A stretch of DNA of 64,000 nucleotides from Pollutimonas harenae (lineage in GTDB: Bacteria > Pseudomonadota > Gammaproteobacteria > Burkholderiales > Burkholderiaceae_B): contig NZ_SDQD01000002.1 of NCBI RefSeq assembly GCF_004153685.1, positions 372,001 through 436,000 on the forward strand, written 5' to 3'. The position numbers and the translations under genes are program-made. Below the pieces are notes generated by a model that saw only the letters and a program-made list of their open reading frames with translations, was not told the origin of the DNA and did no database searches. Shown piece by piece: positions 25,868 to 35,889 of the stretch. Numbering within the stretch: position 1 is the first letter of the stretch; each line of letters starts with the position of its first letter.

Positions 25868-27361
25868 ATGAACCAGACTGCCATGAGTGCGGTGGCCGAG
25901 TATGTTCCTGATTTCGCGGGCTTGATTGCACGGCTGAAAGACAGCGTTCCCAAGCACTGTATTTTGTCGAAAATCGAAGACACCCGTCCCTATGAGTGCG
26001 ACGGGCTGTCTTTGTATCGTACCTTGCCGCCGGTAGTCATCCTGCCCGAAAACGAAGAGCAGGTCGTTGCGGTTCTGCAAGCCTGCAAGGCCTTCAATAT
26101 TCCTATTGTTGCCCGTGGGGCGGGTACGGGTTTGTCGGGTGGCGCCATGCCGCATGCACAAGGCATTGTGCTGGGCCTGGCCAAACTCAATCGCATCCAG
26201 AAAATCGATCTCAAGACAGCCACGGCAGTGGTGCAGCCTGGTGTCCGCAATCTGGCCATTTCCGAGGCCGCGGCACCCTATGGTTTGTACTATGCTCCCG
26301 ATCCTTCCAGCCAGATTGCCTGTTCCATAGGCGGCAACATCGCCGAAAACTCAGGCGGCGTTCACTGCTTGAAATACGGCCTGACGGTACATAATGTCCT
26401 GAAAGTCAGGCTGGTGACCATAGATGGCGATATCGTCGAGTTGGGTTCCGAGGCGCCCGACAGCCCAGGCCTTGAATTGCTGGCAGCTTTCATTGGGTCT
26501 GAAGGCATGCTGGGCGTGGTCACCGAAGTTGTCGTCAAACTCATTCCCAAGCCAGCCAGCGCACGCGTCATCATGGCCAGTTTTGCCAGCGTCGAAGGGG
26601 CTGGGCTAGCCGTTACCAACATTATTGCCACCGGCATCATTCCTGCCGGTCTCGAAATGATGGATAAGCGCGCTGTTCATATGGTCGAGCCCTTCGTCAA
26701 GGCGGGCTACGACCTGGAGGCCGAGGCCATTTTGCTGTGCGAATCGGATGGAACCGAAGAAGAGGTCGAAGACGAGATCCAGCGCATGCTTGACGTCTTC
26801 CAGAAGGCGGGCGCCACGCGGCTACAGGTGTCGAATTCTGAGCAAGAACGTCTGGTGTTCTGGGCAGGTCGCAAAAATGCCTTCCCCGCAGCGGGCCGAA
26901 TTTCTCCAGACTATTACTGCATGGATGGCACCATTCCACGCAGGCATCTTGGCCGAGTATTACGGGCCATAGAAGAAATGGAAGACGAATTCAGCTTGCG
27001 CTGCGCGAACGTGTTTCATGCTGGCGATGGCAACTTGCATCCCCTCATCATGTTCGACTCCAACCAGCCGAATGAAGTTGAGCGGGCCGAAAAATTCGGT
27101 GCTGCTATTCTCGAGCTGTGCGTACAAGTAGGCGGTACCGTCACGGGCGAACACGGCGTGGGTATCGAAAAAATCAATCAGATGTGTGTGCAGTTCACAC
27201 GCGAAGAACTCGATTTTTTCTGTGCCTTCAAGCGCGCTTTCGATCCTTATGGTTTGTTGAATCCCGACAAGGTCATTCCTACCCTGGTGCGCTGCGCCGA
27301 ATACGGGAAGATGCATGTGCATGGCGGTGAAATCCGCTTTCCCGAGCTACCTCGTTTTTAA
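25868..27361 (+). CDS. glcD: glycolate oxidase FAD subunit
   Basis: A 497-residue catalytic flavin subunit of glycolate dehydrogenase, which oxidises glycolate to glyoxylate. FAD-binding segments: VARGAGTGLSGGAMPHAQGIVL, PDPSSQIACSIGGNIAENSGGVHCLKYG and FIGSEGMLGVVTEVVVKLIP. C-terminal: CANVFHAGDGNLHPLIMFD and GTVTGEHGVGIEKI. It is related to the preceding D-lactate dehydrogenase but longer. It is followed at 9 nt by glcE and then glcF, the standard order. Confidence 0.93.
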   Translation: MNQTAMSAVAEYVPDFAGLIARLKDSVPKHCILSKIEDTRPYECDGLSLYRTLPPVVILPENEEQVVAVLQACKAFNIPIVARGAGTGLSGGAMPHAQGIVLGLAKLNRIQKIDLKTATAVVQPGVRNLAISEAAAPYGLYYAPDPSSQIACSIGGNIAENSGGVHCLKYGLTVHNVLKVRLVTIDGDIVELGSEAPDSPGLELLAAFIGSEGMLGVVTEVVVKLIPKPASARVIMASFASVEGAGLAVTNIIATGIIPAGLEMMDKRAVHMVEPFVKAGYDLEAEAILLCESDGTEEEVEDEIQRMLDVFQKAGATRLQVSNSEQERLVFWAGRKNAFPAAGRISPDYYCMDGTIPRRHLGRVLRAIEEMEDEFSLRCANVFHAGDGNLHPLIMFDSNQPNEVERAEKFGAAILELCVQVGGTVTGEHGVGIEKINQMCVQFTREELDFFCAFKRAFDPYGLLNPDKVIPTLVRCAEYGKMHVHGGEIRFPELPRF

Positions 27362-27370
27362 GAGCTGTAT

Positions 27371-28468
27371 ATGGAATTTGTACTTTCTGAACTCTGCCAG
27401 CAGGTCATGGCGGCTCGCGGGGCCGAGCGTCCTGTTTATATCCAGGGGGGCGGAACCAAGCGTTTTTATGGTGAAAACCTTGGCCCCGATCCGATTCCAG
27501 GTACAGCAGTACTCGATATGTCAGGGTATGCAGGTATCGTCAGCTATGAGCCATCGGAGCTGGTCATGACGGTCAGGGCTGGCACCTTGCTGAGCGATGT
27601 CGAAGCTGCGCTGGATGAGCAAAACCAGATGCTCGCATTCGAGCCGCCGCGCTTTGGTCCCACATCCACCATAGGTGGATGCGTGGCCAGCGGGCTATCC
27701 GGTCCGCGACGCATGGCTGCAGGTAGCGTACGTGATTTCGTGCTGGGCGCCAAACTGCTTGATTCCTCCGGAGTGGTTCTGAGCTTCGGCGGCGAGGTCA
27801 TGAAAAACGTGGCCGGCTACGATATTTCGCGTTTGTTGGCGGGCTCCATGGGTATATTTGGTGCCATGATCGAGGTGTCGCTCAAAGTAGTGCCCAAACC
27901 CTTCCAGGAAAAAACCTTCCGGCTTGAGCTTGACCAGGATCAGGCGCTGGATCTGTTTGGAACATGGCGCGGCCTGCCCATACCCATTAGCGCCACGGCG
28001 TGGGTGGCAGAACCAGGCCAGGCTGGAGTGTTGTACGCCCGGGTATCGGGTAGTGCACCCGCCGTGACCAGCGCGGCCGAAAGAATCGGCGGTGACACGC
28101 TGCCCGATGCTGAAGCGCAATCATTCTGGTCCAGCCTGCGCGACCAAACCCATTCCTTCTTCCAGCATCGGCCTTTGTGGCGGTTGGCTGTTCCACCTCA
28201 AACTCCGGCGCTGAACTTGGGGCCTACCCTGATCGAATGGAATGGTGGGCTGCGCTGGGTATCAGAGGTCGAGTCAGCAGCTGGCTTGCGTGACACCATT
28301 GCACAGCAGGGGGGGCATGCAACGCTATATCGTTATGAGCATAAACCACACGACACACCTGTGTTCCACCCTTTGTCGCCGGGACTTAAAAACATCAGCT
28401 TGCGGCTCAAGCAAGAGCTTGATCCCACCGGTATTTTCAACCCTAAACGCCTCTTTCCGGATTTCTGA
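27371..28468 (+). CDS. glcE: glycolate oxidase subunit GlcE
   Basis: A 365-residue second FAD-binding subunit of glycolate dehydrogenase; a truncated FAD_binding_4 protein. It shows VYIQGGGTKRFYG, EPPRFGPTSTIGGCVASGLSGPRRMAAGSVRDF and GGEVMKNVAGYDISRLLAGSMG, all GlcE-typical, and ends PTGIFNPKRLFPDF. It lies between glcD (9 nt) and glcF (9 nt) with probable translational coupling. Confidence 0.93.
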   Translation: MEFVLSELCQQVMAARGAERPVYIQGGGTKRFYGENLGPDPIPGTAVLDMSGYAGIVSYEPSELVMTVRAGTLLSDVEAALDEQNQMLAFEPPRFGPTSTIGGCVASGLSGPRRMAAGSVRDFVLGAKLLDSSGVVLSFGGEVMKNVAGYDISRLLAGSMGIFGAMIEVSLKVVPKPFQEKTFRLELDQDQALDLFGTWRGLPIPISATAWVAEPGQAGVLYARVSGSAPAVTSAAERIGGDTLPDAEAQSFWSSLRDQTHSFFQHRPLWRLAVPPQTPALNLGPTLIEWNGGLRWVSEVESAAGLRDTIAQQGGHATLYRYEHKPHDTPVFHPLSPGLKNISLRLKQELDPTGIFNPKRLFPDF

Positions 28469-28477
28469 GGGTAATGC

Positions 28478-29716
28478 ATGCAAACGAATCTAGCTTCATG
28501 GGCGCGAGAGACCGATCTGGGCAATGATGCCGACGAAATCCTGCGTCGTTGCGTGCATTGCGGCTTTTGCCTGGCTACCTGTCCCACCTATCAGATACTC
28601 GGAGACGAACGCGATAGTCCGCGAGGGCGCATCTACCTTATCAAGCAGGTGCTTGAAGGTGTCGAGCCCACCGAGAAAACACAGCAGCACCTGGATCGCT
28701 GCCTGACCTGCCGTAATTGTGAAACGACTTGCCCGTCTGGCGTGCAGTATGGGGCCTTGGTCGACATAGGCCGTCATCTGGTCGATCAGCGGGTTGAGCG
28801 TCCACTCAAGCAAAGGATCACTCGTCGGCTTTTGCGTCATACCTTGAATTCATCTTTGTTTGGTCCGGCCATGAAGCTGGGCCGGTTGATGCGTCCCATG
28901 CTGCCCGAAGTATTGCGCAACAAGGTGCCACAGGCACGTCCAGTCGGACCGCTTCCGGCCAATGTTGCACGGCATCCTCGTCAAGTGATTATGCTGGCAG
29001 GGTGTGTTCAGCCAGCCATGATGCCTACCATAGACGCGGCCACCATACGGGTTTTGGATAGTCTGGGTATAGGAACCCAACTGGTGAAGGGCTCGGGTTG
29101 CTGCGGCGCCATCAATTTCCACCTGGATGCCCAGGAGGCGGCCTTGGTGCAAATGCGGGCCAATATCGATGCCTGGCTACCGTTGCTGGACAGCGGCGAA
29201 GTAGAGGCCATTGTCATGAATGCCTCAGGTTGCGGAGGCATGGTCAAGGAATACGCTCATCATCTGCGCCACGATGCTGACTATGTGGCCAAGGCTTTGC
29301 GCGTGGTCGACAAGGTGCGCGATATCGCTGAAATCGTTGCGCCTCACAGTGCCGAGCTCAAAGCCAGACTGAGCAGCCTGCCGAGCAAGACCGCTTTTCA
29401 TCCGCCATGTACTTTGCAGCACTGGCAGGGCTTGCGCGGCGTCAGTGAAACCCTGTTGCAAGACCTGGGATTCAATCTGCAGCCTTTTACCGATTCGCAT
29501 CTGTGTTGCGGGTCTGCCGGCACCTATTCGGTCACTCAACCTGAGCTGTCCAAGACTCTGCGCGAGCGCAAACTCGATGCCTTGCATGCCGTGGAACCTG
29601 ACGCCATCGTTTCGTCCAATGTAGGCTGTATCTCTCATTTGCAAAGTGGTACTGATACGCCTGTGCGCCACTGGATAGAACTCGTCGACGAGGCTTTGAT
29701 GGCAGGCAAGTCGTGA
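28478..29716 (+). CDS. glcF: glycolate oxidase iron-sulfur subunit
   Basis: A 412-residue membrane-associated electron-transfer subunit. Two [4Fe-4S] motifs lie near the N-terminus: CVHCGFCLATCP and CLTCRNCETTCP. Two CCG domains follow (GSGCCGAINFH around residue 205; HLCCGSAGTYS around 345), the family's cysteine-rich repeats that bind further cofactor or quinone-side partners. It completes the GlcDEF complex, which passes electrons to the quinone pool. Confidence 0.94.
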   Translation: MQTNLASWARETDLGNDADEILRRCVHCGFCLATCPTYQILGDERDSPRGRIYLIKQVLEGVEPTEKTQQHLDRCLTCRNCETTCPSGVQYGALVDIGRHLVDQRVERPLKQRITRRLLRHTLNSSLFGPAMKLGRLMRPMLPEVLRNKVPQARPVGPLPANVARHPRQVIMLAGCVQPAMMPTIDAATIRVLDSLGIGTQLVKGSGCCGAINFHLDAQEAALVQMRANIDAWLPLLDSGEVEAIVMNASGCGGMVKEYAHHLRHDADYVAKALRVVDKVRDIAEIVAPHSAELKARLSSLPSKTAFHPPCTLQHWQGLRGVSETLLQDLGFNLQPFTDSHLCCGSAGTYSVTQPELSKTLRERKLDALHAVEPDAIVSSNVGCISHLQSGTDTPVRHWIELVDEALMAGKS

Positions 29717-29818
29717 TCCAGCCATAATCGCCAGGCATGTAGGTGGCGCCCTTAAACAGGCGCCGCCTTCTTGCGCTTGGGCCTGCTTCATACCGTAAAT
29801 ACGCATAAAATAGCGGGC

Positions 29819-30934
29819 ATGACTACAGCATCAGTAACAAAAAAGCGTGTCGTGATCGGCATGTCGGGGGGCGTCGACTCCTCGGTGGCGGCGTGGCTGC
29901 TTAAAGAACAGGGCTACGACGTACTGGGTCTTTTCATGAAAAACTGGGAAGACGACGATGATTCTGAGTACTGCTCCACACGACAAGACTGGCTGGACGC
30001 TGCCAGTGTGGCTGATCTGATCGGTGTCGACATCGAGGCTGTCAATTTCGCAGCTGAGTATAAAGATAGAGTTTTTGCCGATTTTTTACGCGAATATTCT
30101 GCTGGCCGCACTCCCAACCCCGACGTTCTGTGTAATGCCGAGATCAAGTTCAAGGCATTTCTGGATCACGCCATGTCACTGGGCGCCGACTATATTGCAA
30201 CCGGGCACTATGCACGCGTGCGCAGTATCGATACACCCCAGGGTGAGCAGCATCAGTTGCTCAAGGCTCTGGACCTGAGCAAAGATCAAAGTTATTTTCT
30301 GCATCGGCTCAACCAGACCCAACTCGCCCGTACCTTGTTCCCTTTGGGTGAAATTCCCAAGACCGAGGTACGACGCCTGGCGCAGCAGTTGCAACTGCCC
30401 AATGCCGCCAAGAAAGATTCCACGGGTATTTGCTTTATTGGCGAACGGCCTTTTCGTGAATTCCTCAACCGTTATTTGCCGACGCATGCGGGCCCCATCA
30501 AGACACCCGAGGGCGTCGTGGTGGGTGAGCACCAGGGCTTGTCGTTTTATACCCTAGGCCAGCGTAAGGGTCTGGGCATAGGCGGCGTAAAAGGCCGTCA
30601 GCGCGAGGACGGTACGGCTGATGCCTGGTATACCGCTCGCAAAGACCTGGAGAACAATATCTTGTATGTAGTCCAGGGCCATGACCATCCCTGGCTGTTG
30701 GCTGCCAAGCTAAACGCCCAGGATGCCAGTTGGGTGGCAGGCCAGGCACCAGGCCTCGGAAACTATGCCGCCAAGACGCGCTACCGGCAGGCAGACTCAG
30801 CTTGTGCTCTTGTTGACACGTCCGGCGATCAGTTTTCCTTGTCGTTTCAGGAAGACCAGTGGGCCGTCACGCCGGGTCAGTCGGCTGTGCTTTACGACGG
30901 GGATGTCTGCCTGGGGGGCGGTATTATCATCTGA
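29819..30934 (+). CDS. mnmA: tRNA-specific 2-thiouridylase
   Basis: A 371-residue enzyme that inserts sulfur at U34 of tRNA-Lys, -Glu and -Gln. The N-terminal PP-loop is [18 protein letters not shown]; the catalytic cysteines are in [12 protein letters not shown] and [26 protein letters not shown] is typical. ATG 29819 gives a normal length; the frame is open a further 16 codons upstream without support. It is 102 nt after glcF and may have its own promoter. Confidence 0.96.
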   Translation: MTTASVTKKRVVIGMSGGVDSSVAAWLLKEQGYDVLGLFMKNWEDDDDSEYCSTRQDWLDAASVADLIGVDIEAVNFAAEYKDRVFADFLREYSAGRTPNPDVLCNAEIKFKAFLDHAMSLGADYIATGHYARVRSIDTPQGEQHQLLKALDLSKDQSYFLHRLNQTQLARTLFPLGEIPKTEVRRLAQQLQLPNAAKKDSTGICFIGERPFREFLNRYLPTHAGPIKTPEGVVVGEHQGLSFYTLGQRKGLGIGGVKGRQREDGTADAWYTARKDLENNILYVVQGHDHPWLLAAKLNAQDASWVAGQAPGLGNYAAKTRYRQADSACALVDTSGDQFSLSFQEDQWAVTPGQSAVLYDGDVCLGGGIII

Positions 30935-31001
30935 GGCCGCTCAGGCTAGCCAGCACAAGAGGGCGCTGTTGGCCTGACACCGAACTCAACGCGCCGTTAT
31001 A

Positions 31002-31811
31002 TCAGGCGTTAATGCCTTTCATGAACATATAGATTGCCAGTGCGTAAAGCATGATGGCAAAGACGCGCTTAAGCCGACTAACGGGCAGACTGTGTGCTGC
31101 CCGGGCGCCTAAAGGAGCCGTGCAGACGCTGGCTGCTGCGATCAGAGCGAGAGCTGGCAAGTAGATATAGCCAAAAGAGGCGGGCGGCAAATCGGTTACG
31201 GCCATACCCGAAACGATATAGCCTGCAACGTTGGCGACAGCAATGGGAAAGCCCAGTGCGGCACTGGTTGCCACAGCGGTATGAATGGCAACATTGCACC
31301 AGGTCATGAAGGGTACGCTGATGAAGCCGCCACCAGCGCCAACCAGGCCGGACAGAAAGCCTATGAAACCGCCAGCCAGCAGCTGGCCACCCGTACCCGG
31401 CATCTGGCGGGTTGGTGGAGGTTTCTTGCCCAAAAACATCTGCGTTGCCGAGAACGCTACGAAAATCCCGAAAAATATCGCCAGGTAAGCGCCCTTGAGC
31501 ACGGAAAATACGCCTATGCTGCCTAGCATGCTGCCCAGGACAATGCCCGGTGCCAGTTTGCGCACGATATCCCAGCGTACAGCACCACGCTTGTGATGAG
31601 CCCGAACACTGGAAACAGAAGTGAATATGATCACGGCCATAGAGGTAGCGATGGCCATTTTGACGGCAAGCTCGCTGTCTACGCCTTGGGCGGAAATCAA
31701 GTACGTCAGGAAGGGTACAAGCACCATGCCCCCGCCTATCCCCAACAGCCCGGCCAGAAAGCCGCTGCCGATTCCAAGCAGGATTAATTCAATAATGAGA
31801 AGAGTGTTCAT
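31002..31811 (-). CDS. TauE/SafE (YfcA-type) anion exporter
   Basis: A 269-residue inner-membrane protein of the TauE/SafE family, with about eight helices in two repeats: GIGSGFLAGLLGIGGGMVLVPFLTYL near the start and GFIGFLSGLVGAGGGFISVPFMTWCNV near residue 150. Members export sulfite, sulfoacetate or similar anions; the substrate here is unknown. It is monocistronic and on the opposite strand to mnmA. Confidence 0.88.
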   Translation of the reverse strand: MNTLLIIELILLGIGSGFLAGLLGIGGGMVLVPFLTYLISAQGVDSELAVKMAIATSMAVIIFTSVSSVRAHHKRGAVRWDIVRKLAPGIVLGSMLGSIGVFSVLKGAYLAIFFGIFVAFSATQMFLGKKPPPTRQMPGTGGQLLAGGFIGFLSGLVGAGGGFISVPFMTWCNVAIHTAVATSAALGFPIAVANVAGYIVSGMAVTDLPPASFGYIYLPALALIAAASVCTAPLGARAAHSLPVSRLKRVFAIMLYALAIYMFMKGINA

Positions 31812-31907
31812 GACAATATGCGGTTAAGGTGCGCGAACGCGCCTTCGTTCCAACGGGCTATGCCGCCCGGGAAAGAGTGGGGCAAAGGACGGCTGTGTGC
31901 CGGCAAA

Positions 31908-32525
31908 CTAGTTCTGGGTGGGTGGCAGGGAGCTGACGAAGGAAGGCCGGGCCTGGAGCTTTTCGTCGAGTCGCTGCAAATTACCGTATTGAGAACGCCA
32001 GTTAAGGTCGGAAAACCGCAGGTCAAGATAGCCCAAGGCACAGCCTACGGCTATGTCGGCCAGACTGAAATTGACACCCATGCAAAACGGCTGGTCGTCC
32101 AGACTTTTGTTCATGGAGTCGAGCGCGGCGGCAATCTTTTTATGTTGACGATCGATCCAGTCTTGGCTGCGCAGTTCGGCAGGACGCTTGGTGGTTTCGA
32201 TGTTGATGGCGACAGCAGCGTCGAGGACGCCATCAGCAATTGCTTCCCAACACTTGGTGGCGGCGCGATCGCGCCCTGGCTGAGGAATAAGCCGGCCCAC
32301 GGGTGAAAGCGTATCGAGGTACTCGACAATGACGCGTGAGTCGAACAGACTGCCGTTGTCGTCCATGAGCAGGCAGGGCACCTTACCCAGCGGATTATGG
32401 GTTTGTATGCTTGTGTCTTGAGCCCATACATTTTCAACTACGAATTCATATTCGAGTTTTTTCTCAGCCATCACGACGCGTACTTTGCGGACATAAGGAC
32501 TAGTGAGCGAACCAATAAGTTTCAT
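31908..32525 (-). CDS. glutathione S-transferase family protein (YibF-like)
   Basis: A 205-residue protein with thioredoxin-fold N-domain MKLIGSLTSPYVRKVRVVMAEKKLEYEF, the glutathione-contact NPLGKVPCLLMDD and FDSRVIVEYLDT, and the helical C-domain with FSLADIAVGCALGYLDLRF. It resembles the small YibF-type GSTs, which bind glutathione; the physiological substrate is unknown. It stands alone between the TauE exporter and purB. Confidence 0.88.
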   Translation of the reverse strand: MKLIGSLTSPYVRKVRVVMAEKKLEYEFVVENVWAQDTSIQTHNPLGKVPCLLMDDNGSLFDSRVIVEYLDTLSPVGRLIPQPGRDRAATKCWEAIADGVLDAAVAINIETTKRPAELRSQDWIDRQHKKIAAALDSMNKSLDDQPFCMGVNFSLADIAVGCALGYLDLRFSDLNWRSQYGNLQRLDEKLQARPSFVSSLPPTQN

Positions 32526-32774
32526 GGCAAGGTCAGTAAGTTATGGGCAAAAAAAAGTATAGCAGGATAGCGACTTATATTCGTTATCGAGGGTGGACAA
32601 GGCTGTTTCTTAAGCACCTAAGTGGCGAATGTGTCGTTTATATGCGTATATCTGGCGATAAGGGTGTGACTTTTCGTATGGAATCGGTTAAATGCGTGCG
32701 AGAGGTGTGTGCAGCTTGTTGTCATTGACCGTGCTCATCCGGCTTCTGGCGGGGAGGGGTGAGTTCTGCCCAGG

Positions 32775-32783
32775 TGGTAGAAT
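32775..32783 (+). promoter_or_regulatory. putative purB promoter, extended -10
   Basis: TGGTAGAAT fits an extended -10 element (TGn-TAGAAT); predicted start near 32790, 24 nt before the purB ATG. No good -35 is visible. The rest of the 288-nt gap 32526-32813 shows no gene. Confidence 0.45.
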
Positions 32784-32807
32784 TCCGGGTGATTTTCCTA
32801 TCTGTGA

Positions 32808-34190
<1,383 letters not shown>

Positions 34191-34208
34191 TATTTGTACT
34201 GGTTTTTC

Positions 34209-34238
34209 TTGTCGAGTGAAGGATTTTCAAGTTAGAAT
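34209..34238 (+). promoter_or_regulatory. tRNA-Lys promoter
   Basis: TTGTCG (34209-34214) and TAGAAT (34233-34238) are spaced by 18 nt; the predicted start is ~11 nt before the mature tRNA. Confidence 0.5.
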
Positions 34239-34256
34239 CTTTGTCTTTGCAGCGAT

Positions 34257-34332
34257 GGGCTGTTAGCTCAGTTGGTAGAGCAGCGGACTCTTAATCCGTC
34301 GGTCGACAGTTCGAGCCTGTCACAGCCCACCA
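34257..34332 (+). tRNA. tRNA-Lys(CTT)
   Basis: A 76-nt cloverleaf with encoded CCA. Acceptor GGGCTGT pairs with ACAGCCC; D-arm TTAGCTCAGTTGGTAGAGCA; anticodon loop CTCTTAA with anticodon CTT at 34290-34292 reading AAG; T-arm with GTTCGAGCC. All stems close. Confidence 0.97.
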
Positions 34333-34358
34333 GATTCATGCGGTAGTATCAGTTAGTT

Positions 34359-34388
34359 AGAGCCACTCTAGTCAGTGGCTCTTTGCTT
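34359..34388 (+). terminator. terminator after tRNA-Lys
   Basis: AGAGCCACT / AGTGGCTCT, 9-bp stem, loop CTAGTC, followed by TTGCTTTT. Confidence 0.7.
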
Positions 34389-34487
34389 TTCTGTCTTTTG
34401 CTTTGCGCTTCTTCCTGGGGCCAGGAAGTACCAGCCTCTTTCAATATTGCGTTTAGGGCCGGCAGCGATTGAGCAGGATAGGGAGAG

Positions 34488-34784
34488 TTAATCTGCCTCT
34501 GGCAGAAACCCAAATGGCAGCCGATCTTCTGAGTCGAGCGTCGCTATCACCAGTTCAGGTCTTACCGATACCCCAAGCGTTTGATCGTCTCCTCCAAGCC
34601 CCAGCCGAATCAGACCGTAGTCTGTAGCCTCTACTCGTTTGCACTTTACCTGCAATATAGCAGGCTGGTCTGAGCCATCGGGATAGAGTTTCAGGATTTC
34701 TTGACCCAGCTCTGTTGCGGCGGCAGCTAGCAGCCGTTGCGTCAATGCTTCGGGTTTTAGTATGACCAACATCTCGAGGCTCAT
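34488..34784 (-). CDS. small hypothetical protein (98 aa)
   Basis: Not recognised. It starts MSLEMLVILKPEALTQRLLAAA with AAGGAA ~6 nt before the ATG. The sequence looks like a compact alpha/beta domain (ILKLYPDG..., VKCKRVEATDYGLIRLGLGG) with no signal peptide or membrane helix. It is followed by nothing on the same strand; the 87-residue hypothetical gene lies 41 nt upstream, so the two may form a pair. Confidence 0.6.
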   Translation of the reverse strand: MSLEMLVILKPEALTQRLLAAAATELGQEILKLYPDGSDQPAILQVKCKRVEATDYGLIRLGLGGDDQTLGVSVRPELVIATLDSEDRLPFGFLPEAD

Positions 34785-34825
34785 TCTTGTTCCTTCTTTA
34801 AGTGGTTGCTGTCTGAAAACGTCAA

Positions 34826-35089
34826 TCAGTTGGCAGGCTTCTGTGAGTGCGATTCAGCGGCTATCGCTGCCTGCCGTGCCTCTTCGTGCCTGTCGTGTAA
34901 CGCCAGATACTTTTCCTGCGAGCCGTCGGAACGGTCAGTTTTTCCGTTAAATGACTCTTCAAGATAGTTCTGGTACCAAACCGACTCCTTGACCGTCATT
35001 CCTACAAATACTTCATTGTGATCCCCGTCCGTGGATAGGGCCCGTATTTCCATAAGATACGCCCGTGCTCCGGGCTGAAATTCCAACAT
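34826..35089 (-). CDS. small hypothetical protein (87 aa)
   Basis: Not recognised. The start at 35089 (MLEFQPGARAYLMEIRAL) has a strong AAGGAG 4 nt upstream; the frame runs 22 codons further without a ribosome site. It is soluble and charged, with a C-terminal Glu/Ala/Arg-rich helix. VKESVWYQNYLEESF is a distinctive aromatic patch. It is probably transcribed together with the following 98-residue gene. Confidence 0.6.
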   Translation of the reverse strand: MLEFQPGARAYLMEIRALSTDGDHNEVFVGMTVKESVWYQNYLEESFNGKTDRSDGSQEKYLALHDRHEEARQAAIAAESHSQKPAN

Positions 35090-35186
35090 AAGACTCCTTA
35101 GATAAGCATTCATTGTAGCAACCGGCCTTTTGCAGCGCCTTGCCGTGGGCTGCATTTTGTATCTTCATGCCTATGCCTCACGCACT

Positions 35187-35210
35187 GCCAGGCGGTAGCT
35201 TTTGCCTGGC
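35187..35210. repeat. hairpin in divergent gap
   Basis: GCCAGGC / GCCTGGC, 7-bp stem with a 10-nt loop ending TTTT, between two divergent small genes. There is no downstream T-run. Confidence 0.4.
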
Positions 35211-35251
35211 GACTTGGCGTAAACTTGGGGTAATTACTTAGGAGGCGTGTA

Positions 35252-35462
35252 ATGAATCAGTTGCTTGTTCCTCTCTTGGTTGTTACCGCTGCAACGCTTG
35301 GGGCAGGCGTTCTTTTCCTGTTGCTGCTGCTGGCCGCAGCAGGTACCCAGCCGGCGCAACGCCGTGCCTGGAAAGCATGGCTGCATCGTTTGTTCTGCAG
35401 GGTATTTTTTGACTGCTTTGGCCGTGGTCCTGGTGTGGGCCACTCAAAAGGCTAGCAAATAG
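35252..35462 (+). pseudogene. small two-helix membrane protein, frame broken at a T6 run
   Basis: ATG 35252 has a perfect AGGAGG at 35240-35245. The frame encodes LLVPLLVVTAATLGAGVLFL (helix 1) and then a basic loop RRAWKAWLHRLF. After TTTTTT at 35405-35410 the reading frame gives FDCFGRGPG and stops at 35455. The +1 frame instead gives LTALAVVLVWATQKASK and a stop at 35460-35462, a convincing second helix. Removing one T yields a coherent 69-residue protein. The gene is either mutated, mis-sequenced, or expressed through slippage. Confidence 0.55.
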
Positions 35463-35502
35463 CGGCGTCAGTGTCTCGGCTGGCCGAAATGGCGCCTTAA
35501 TG

Positions 35503-35844
35503 CTAATGCTGTGTCGTCGTATTTGAGCGCTTCAGCAATCGCACCAAATGCTGCTTTAGTCCACTGGAAAAAATAGGCACCAATTGCAGGGTGTCCTGTG
35601 CGTCGACAACCGATTTAATCTCGATAAACTGACCGCTAAAGGCTTCGGTGTTGCGTGCATTCTTCTGGTAGGCCTGCAGCAGCTTGTTGGCGGCGGCCTG
35701 GGCCTGGAATAAGCGCGTTTCCAGCTGTTGCCCGGCCTGCCCGGCGTAATGATCCACTAAATGTTCCAGGTCTTCCAGGAACAGATTCAGGGCGTGGTCG
35801 CCCTTGCAGTCAGCCCGTTCGTAGCCCCACTGGTGTGTTGTCAT
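35503..35844 (-). CDS. orphan protein, paralogue of its upstream neighbour (113 aa)
   Basis: Not recognised. The start at 35844 (MTTHQWGYERADCKGDHALNL) is chosen for GAGGT ~5 nt upstream. The body is strongly helical and Gln/Ala-rich. It shares W-G-(Y/F), C-x-G-x2-A-L, a Q-A-x3-(L)-L-x2-Y helix and A-F-x-G-Q-x-I with the gene at 35890-36252, so the two are tandem paralogues from a duplication. No signal peptide or membrane helix. Function unknown. Confidence 0.6.
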   Translation of the reverse strand: MTTHQWGYERADCKGDHALNLFLEDLEHLVDHYAGQAGQQLETRLFQAQAAANKLLQAYQKNARNTEAFSGQFIEIKSVVDAQDTLQLVPIFSSGLKQHLVRLLKRSNTTTQH

Positions 35845-35889
35845 ATTGACCTCGAATGAATACAGCATGCAGGGTGTAACCCGGCGGGC

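Noticed and set aside
32543-32728. A 61-codon frame between the GST gene and purB
   Set aside because: Weak ribosome site, no recognisable product, basic/cysteine-biased composition; more likely noncoding leader region.
34257-34332. Search for a duplicated tRNA-Lys 3' end as attachment site of an integrated element
   Set aside because: I saw no second copy of the tRNA 3' end in the downstream region and no integrase gene.
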